Assembly: GCF_000152625.1 (NCBI RefSeq)
Contig: NZ_CH724156.1
Location: forward strand, 3,278,602 to 3,342,601
Length of the DNA stretch: 64,000 bases
From: Roseovarius nubinhibens ISM
GTDB lineage: Bacteria; Pseudomonadota; Alphaproteobacteria; Rhodobacterales; Rhodobacteraceae
Reading direction: 5' to 3'
The position numbers and the translations under genes were made by a program. This document shows, piece by piece, positions 58,064-64,000 of this stretch. The notes below the pieces were generated by a model, which was not told the origin of the DNA, made no database searches, and saw nothing but the letters and a program-made list of their open reading frames with translations. Every line of letters starts with the position of its first letter. Within the stretch, counting starts at the first letter, position 1.

Positions 58064-59041
58064 TCAGGAGGCCGCCGCCAGCGCCCGTTCCCGCGCCTCG
58101 CGCAGCCGCGCGAAATCATCGCCCGCGTGATAGCTCGACCGGGTGAGCGGCGTCGCCGACACCATCAAGAACCCCTTGCCCTTCGCCGCCTTCTCATAAG
58201 CCGCGAATTCCTCGGGCGTCACGAACCGGTCCAGCGTGTGATGTTTGGGCGTCGGCTGCAGATATTGACCGATGGTCAGGAAATCGATCTGCGCCGCGCG
58301 CATGTCATCCATCACCTGATGCACCTGCTGGCGCGTCTCCCCGAGACCCACCATGATTCCAGACTTGGTAAAGATCGACGGGTCCATCTCCTTGACCCGC
58401 TGCAAGAGCCGCAGCGAATGGAAATACCGCGCCCCCGGCCGCACCTCGGGATAGAGCCCCGGCACGGTTTCGAGATTGTGGTTGAACACATCCGGCTTGG
58501 CCTCGACCACCAGTTCGAGCACCGCAGGATCGCAATTGATGAAGTCCGGCGTCAGAATCTCGATCGTGGTGCCCGGGCTGCGATGCCGGATCGCCCGGAT
58601 CGTCTGGGCGAAATGTTCGGCCCCGCCATCCTTGACGTCATCGCGGTCGACGCTGGTCACCACCACATGATTAAGCCCGAGCTTTTGCACCGCATCGGCC
58701 ACGCGCCCCGGCTCGAACGGATCGAGATCCTCAGGCGGCTTGCCGGTGGCGATGTTGCAAAAGGTGCAGGCGCGGGTACAGACCTCGCCCATGATCATCA
58801 TCGTGGCGTGGCCCTGATTCCAACATTCGCCGACATTCGGGCATCCGGCCTCTTCGCACACGGTCACAAGTTTGTGATCGCGCATGATCTTCCGGGTCTC
58901 CATATAGCCCTTGCCGACCGGCGCTTTGACCCTGATCCACTTGGGTTTCTTGGGCTGCGCGTTGTCAGGCCTATGGGCTTTTTCCGGGTGCCGCTGGTCC
59001 GGCAATTTGAGGTCGCGCACAGGAATTTCCCCGCCAATCAT
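58064..59041 (-). CDS. lipA: Lipoyl synthase
   Basis: A 325-residue radical SAM enzyme inserting two sulfurs into octanoyl groups on lipoyl domains. The radical SAM cluster motif is CTRACTFC (C-x3-C-x2-C). The auxiliary cluster motif is [13 protein letters not shown] (C-x4-C-x5-C), and the conserved C-terminal RSSYHA supplies the Ser ligand. The start at 59041 ([16 protein letters not shown]) is preferred over one at 59152, whose extra sequence is Cys-rich but not family-like. It depends on Fe-S supply by the Suf genes. Confidence 0.95.
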   Translation of the reverse strand: MIGGEIPVRDLKLPDQRHPEKAHRPDNAQPKKPKWIRVKAPVGKGYMETRKIMRDHKLVTVCEEAGCPNVGECWNQGHATMMIMGEVCTRACTFCNIATGKPPEDLDPFEPGRVADAVQKLGLNHVVVTSVDRDDVKDGGAEHFAQTIRAIRHRSPGTTIEILTPDFINCDPAVLELVVEAKPDVFNHNLETVPGLYPEVRPGARYFHSLRLLQRVKEMDPSIFTKSGIMVGLGETRQQVHQVMDDMRAAQIDFLTIGQYLQPTPKHHTLDRFVTPEEFAAYEKAAKGKGFLMVSATPLTRSSYHAGDDFARLREARERALAAAS

Positions 59042-59225
59042 TTGATAACTATCTCTAAGTATAGTGATGGGCGGTGGGAAGTGCCAGTCGCGCTCGCCTG
59101 GATTGCAGTCGCTGCATGACGGGCATGTTTTTAACGAGTACCCACCGTTCAAGTCCTCATAAGTTGTGCGCGTTATGTGGCGCGCCCCGGCGGCTCTTTT
59201 GGGTTGTCGGGGCGTCTTGCTTTTA

Positions 59226-59235
59226 GGGGGGGGGG
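59226..59235. repeat. G10 homopolymer tract
   Basis: Ten consecutive G residues lie 10 bp beyond the oxyR stop (59246), between oxyR and lipA. Such tracts are slippage-prone. Confidence 0.85.
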
Positions 59236-59245
59236 CAGATCGGAC

Positions 59246-62567
<3,322 letters not shown>

Positions 62568-62590
62568 TCCCCAAGGGACAAAAAACCACA

Positions 62591-62618
62591 GGGGCGTCCC
62601 ATCCGGGGCGCCCTTTTT
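62591..62618 (+). terminator. Terminator of katG
   Basis: GGGCGTCCC pairs with GGGGCGCCC (one G-U) across ATCC, followed by five T's. Confidence 0.88.
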
Positions 62619-62688
62619 CGTTGGACGTGGAGCGGCGAGGCCGCTACACCGCGCGCGATCCCCGCGCGGCAAGGACAAGAGCACGATC

Positions 62689-63414
62689 ATGGACTGGCAG
62701 GCACATCGGCGCGACGCCCACGCATTGGGCCGGACGCAGGAATTTCTCAAACAGATCATCTACGGCGGCAATGACGGGATCGTCACCACCTTTGCCATCG
62801 TCGCGGGCTTTGCCGGGGCCTCGGCCGAGGGCGTGCTGCAGATCGGTGGTCTGGCGGTGCTGGTCTTTGGCCTCGCCAATCTCTTTGCCGATGCGGTCTC
62901 GATGGGGCTTGGCGAATTTCTCTCGCTCCGGTCCCAGCATGACCTCTACCGCAAACGCCGCGAGAGCGAGCTGCGCGAGATCGCCGAGAACCCCGATCAC
63001 GAGAGGATGGAGCTCTTCGAGATCCTGCGCCAGCGCGGCGTGCCCCCCGGCGAGGCCGACACCGCCGCCGAACTGTTGTCGCGGCATCCCTCGATCATGG
63101 CCGATCTGATGATGACCTATGAATTCGGCATGAGCCACCCCGAGGATGACAGCCCGGCACTCAGCGGGCTGTTCACCTTCCTCGCCTTCGTGGTTTTCGG
63201 CGCGGTGCCGCTCTTGCCCTATTTCGTGATGGAACCCACGCCACAGGCCTTCTGGTGGTCGGTCGCCACGACCTTTGGCGCGCTTTCCGCGCTCGGCCTC
63301 TTGCGCTGGAACGCCACGGGCGAACCCATCGCCCGCAGCGTCGGCGAAACCATCCTCGTCGGCGCGGTCTGTGCCGTGGTGGCCTATGGCGTGGGGCTCG
63401 TCGTCGCCGGCTAG
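62689..63414 (+). CDS. VIT1/CCC1 family iron/manganese transporter
   Basis: A 241-residue membrane protein of the VIT1/CCC1 family, which moves Fe2+ or Mn2+ out of the cytosol. The first helix has the family metal motif YGGNDGIVTTFAIVAGFAGA, followed by LFADAVSMGLGEFLSLRSQ, a cytoplasmic helical domain and three C-terminal helices (AFVVFGAVPLLPYFVM). It is downstream of katG, but has its own leader. Its stop shares CTAG with the convergent DUF6456 gene. Confidence 0.9.
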   Translation: MDWQAHRRDAHALGRTQEFLKQIIYGGNDGIVTTFAIVAGFAGASAEGVLQIGGLAVLVFGLANLFADAVSMGLGEFLSLRSQHDLYRKRRESELREIAENPDHERMELFEILRQRGVPPGEADTAAELLSRHPSIMADLMMTYEFGMSHPEDDSPALSGLFTFLAFVVFGAVPLLPYFVMEPTPQAFWWSVATTFGALSALGLLRWNATGEPIARSVGETILVGAVCAVVAYGVGLVVAG

Positions 63415-64000
63415 CCGATCATCGCCGCCTCATCGCCAAGCCCGTCATAGAACCGCTTGAGCCGTTGTAACGCGATGCGCAGCACGATCTTGCCCGACCG
63501 CGCCGACCAGCCCATGCGCCGCTCGGCACTCTCGAGCCCCTCGAGATGACAGCAGCAGCGCAGCGCAATATCGCCAAGCCCCGGTCCGAGGTCGCGCAGC
63601 GCCGCCTCTACCCTTCCGCGCGGCCCCTTGATCCCCACCGGCCCGGTCTCGGCGCTCTCAAGACATTGCCCCCAGTCGGGCACCGCCCCGCCCGCCCCCA
63701 TCTGGGCCAGCTCGAAATCCTCGCGCAGCCGCTCGCCCACCCGGACCAGCTCGGGCGCCAGAAACTGCCCGCCCTCCTTGTCGCGCCGCCGCGACAGCGC
63801 GGCAAGCGGCGTCTCGCTCGGGGCCATCGCCGGATCGCGCCGCGCCTCCGCCGCGTCCGTGTCCACCATCGCACTGCTCTCGAGATGCGCCAGCATCGCG
63901 CCCAGCGCCGCACGCCCCGCCCCGGTGATGTAATAGCGCGACACCGGCCCCGGCGCGTCACAGCTGATCCAGCCCTTGAGCGCCATCGCCTCGGCCACAT
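63411..64000 (-). CDS. DUF6456 helix-turn-helix protein (5' end beyond window)
   Basis: The visible 196 residues are the C-terminal part of a larger protein. The N-terminal visible part (ALKGWISCDAPGPVSRYYIT) looks like a winged-helix end, then a linker with LSRRRDKEGGQFLAPELVRV, and the DUF6456 domain (GERLREDFELAQMGAGGAVP, then LGDIALRCCCHLEGLESAER and RMGWSARSGKIVLRIALQRL). The family is found in Rhodobacterales and is a probable DNA-binding regulator without a known target. The start is not in the window. Confidence 0.8.
   Translation of the reverse strand, partial: VAEAMALKGWISCDAPGPVSRYYITGAGRAALGAMLAHLESSAMVDTDAAEARRDPAMAPSETPLAALSRRRDKEGGQFLAPELVRVGERLREDFELAQMGAGGAVPDWGQCLESAETGPVGIKGPRGRVEAALRDLGPGLGDIALRCCCHLEGLESAERRMGWSARSGKIVLRIALQRLKRFYDGLGDEAAMIG

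Noticed and set aside
59185-59213. CGCCCCG/CGGGGCG dyad as the oxyR terminator
   Set aside because: The loop is about 15 bases and no T run follows on the minus strand.

Overview
The window is GC-rich, densely coded chromosomal DNA from an alphaproteobacterium, almost certainly a member of the Rhodobacteraceae (Roseobacter/Rhodobacter relatives). This rests on gene content and not on any database search: an iscR-suf operon whose IscR has a single cysteine, a ChpT-type histidine phosphotransferase, an olsB-olsA ornithine-lipid pair, CtaA, a Usg protein, a DUF6456 protein, an IalB-family protein, a Hint-domain protein and an L21 ribosomal protein with an extra C-terminal domain. Most genes are core housekeeping.

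Layout. 0-5 kb: an iron-type ABC ATPase, a sodium/solute symporter, a divergent SDR and a Hint-domain protein. 5-8 kb: prfC, then a promoter and an overlapping pair of apparently paralogous unknown proteins. 8-9 kb: tRNA-Met(CAT) and tRNA-Arg(CCG) convergent, and a 43-residue lipoprotein gene. 8.9-19.9 kb: a long minus-strand iron-sulfur operon, iscR - cysteine desulfurase - sufB - small membrane protein - FkbM methyltransferase - glycosyltransferase-like - FkbM methyltransferase - methyltransferase-like - sufC - sufD - two YIP1 proteins - sufS. Its promoter overlaps a perfect 17-bp palindrome of the Irr (iron control element) type. 20-21.7 kb: a hydrolase pair and a tandem duplication encoding two identical secreted LPNGF-repeat proteins. 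21.7-45.6 kb: mfd, hemB, a SYLF lipoprotein, usg, gyrA, a carboxypeptidase, ctaA, trmJ, a ThiE-like gene, olsBA, chpT, proA-proB-obgE, a GNAT and LysE pair, rpmA-rplU and two DUF2059 genes.

45.7-49.0 kb is the one accessory-looking stretch. It lies between tRNA-Ser(CGA) and tRNA-Val(CAC), uses fewer GC-rich codons, and holds an immunity-like protein, a truncated HlyD fragment, an unknown anchored protein and an HlyC-like acyltransferase. I read it as the remains of an RTX/type I secretion locus. 49-52.7 kb: a histone-H1/HU fusion, a HerA-like ATPase, two candidate small RNAs and an IalB-family protein. 52.7-57.9 kb: envelope genes (ketoacyl synthase, acyl carrier protein, lpxD, L,D-transpeptidase, DUF882). 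58-64 kb: lipA, divergent oxyR/katG, a VIT-family transporter and the 3' part of a DUF6456 gene.

Several genes share an iron and redox theme: the Suf machinery, Irr-like sites, hemB, ctaA, lipA, oxyR/katG and the VIT transporter. I saw no CRISPR array, prophage, intact insertion sequence or rRNA. The points most worth following are the identical LPNGF repeat proteins, the glycan-type cassette inside the suf operon, the Irr-type site on the suf promoter, a three-copy intergenic iteron family, the tRNA-bounded RTX remnant and the two candidate small RNAs.
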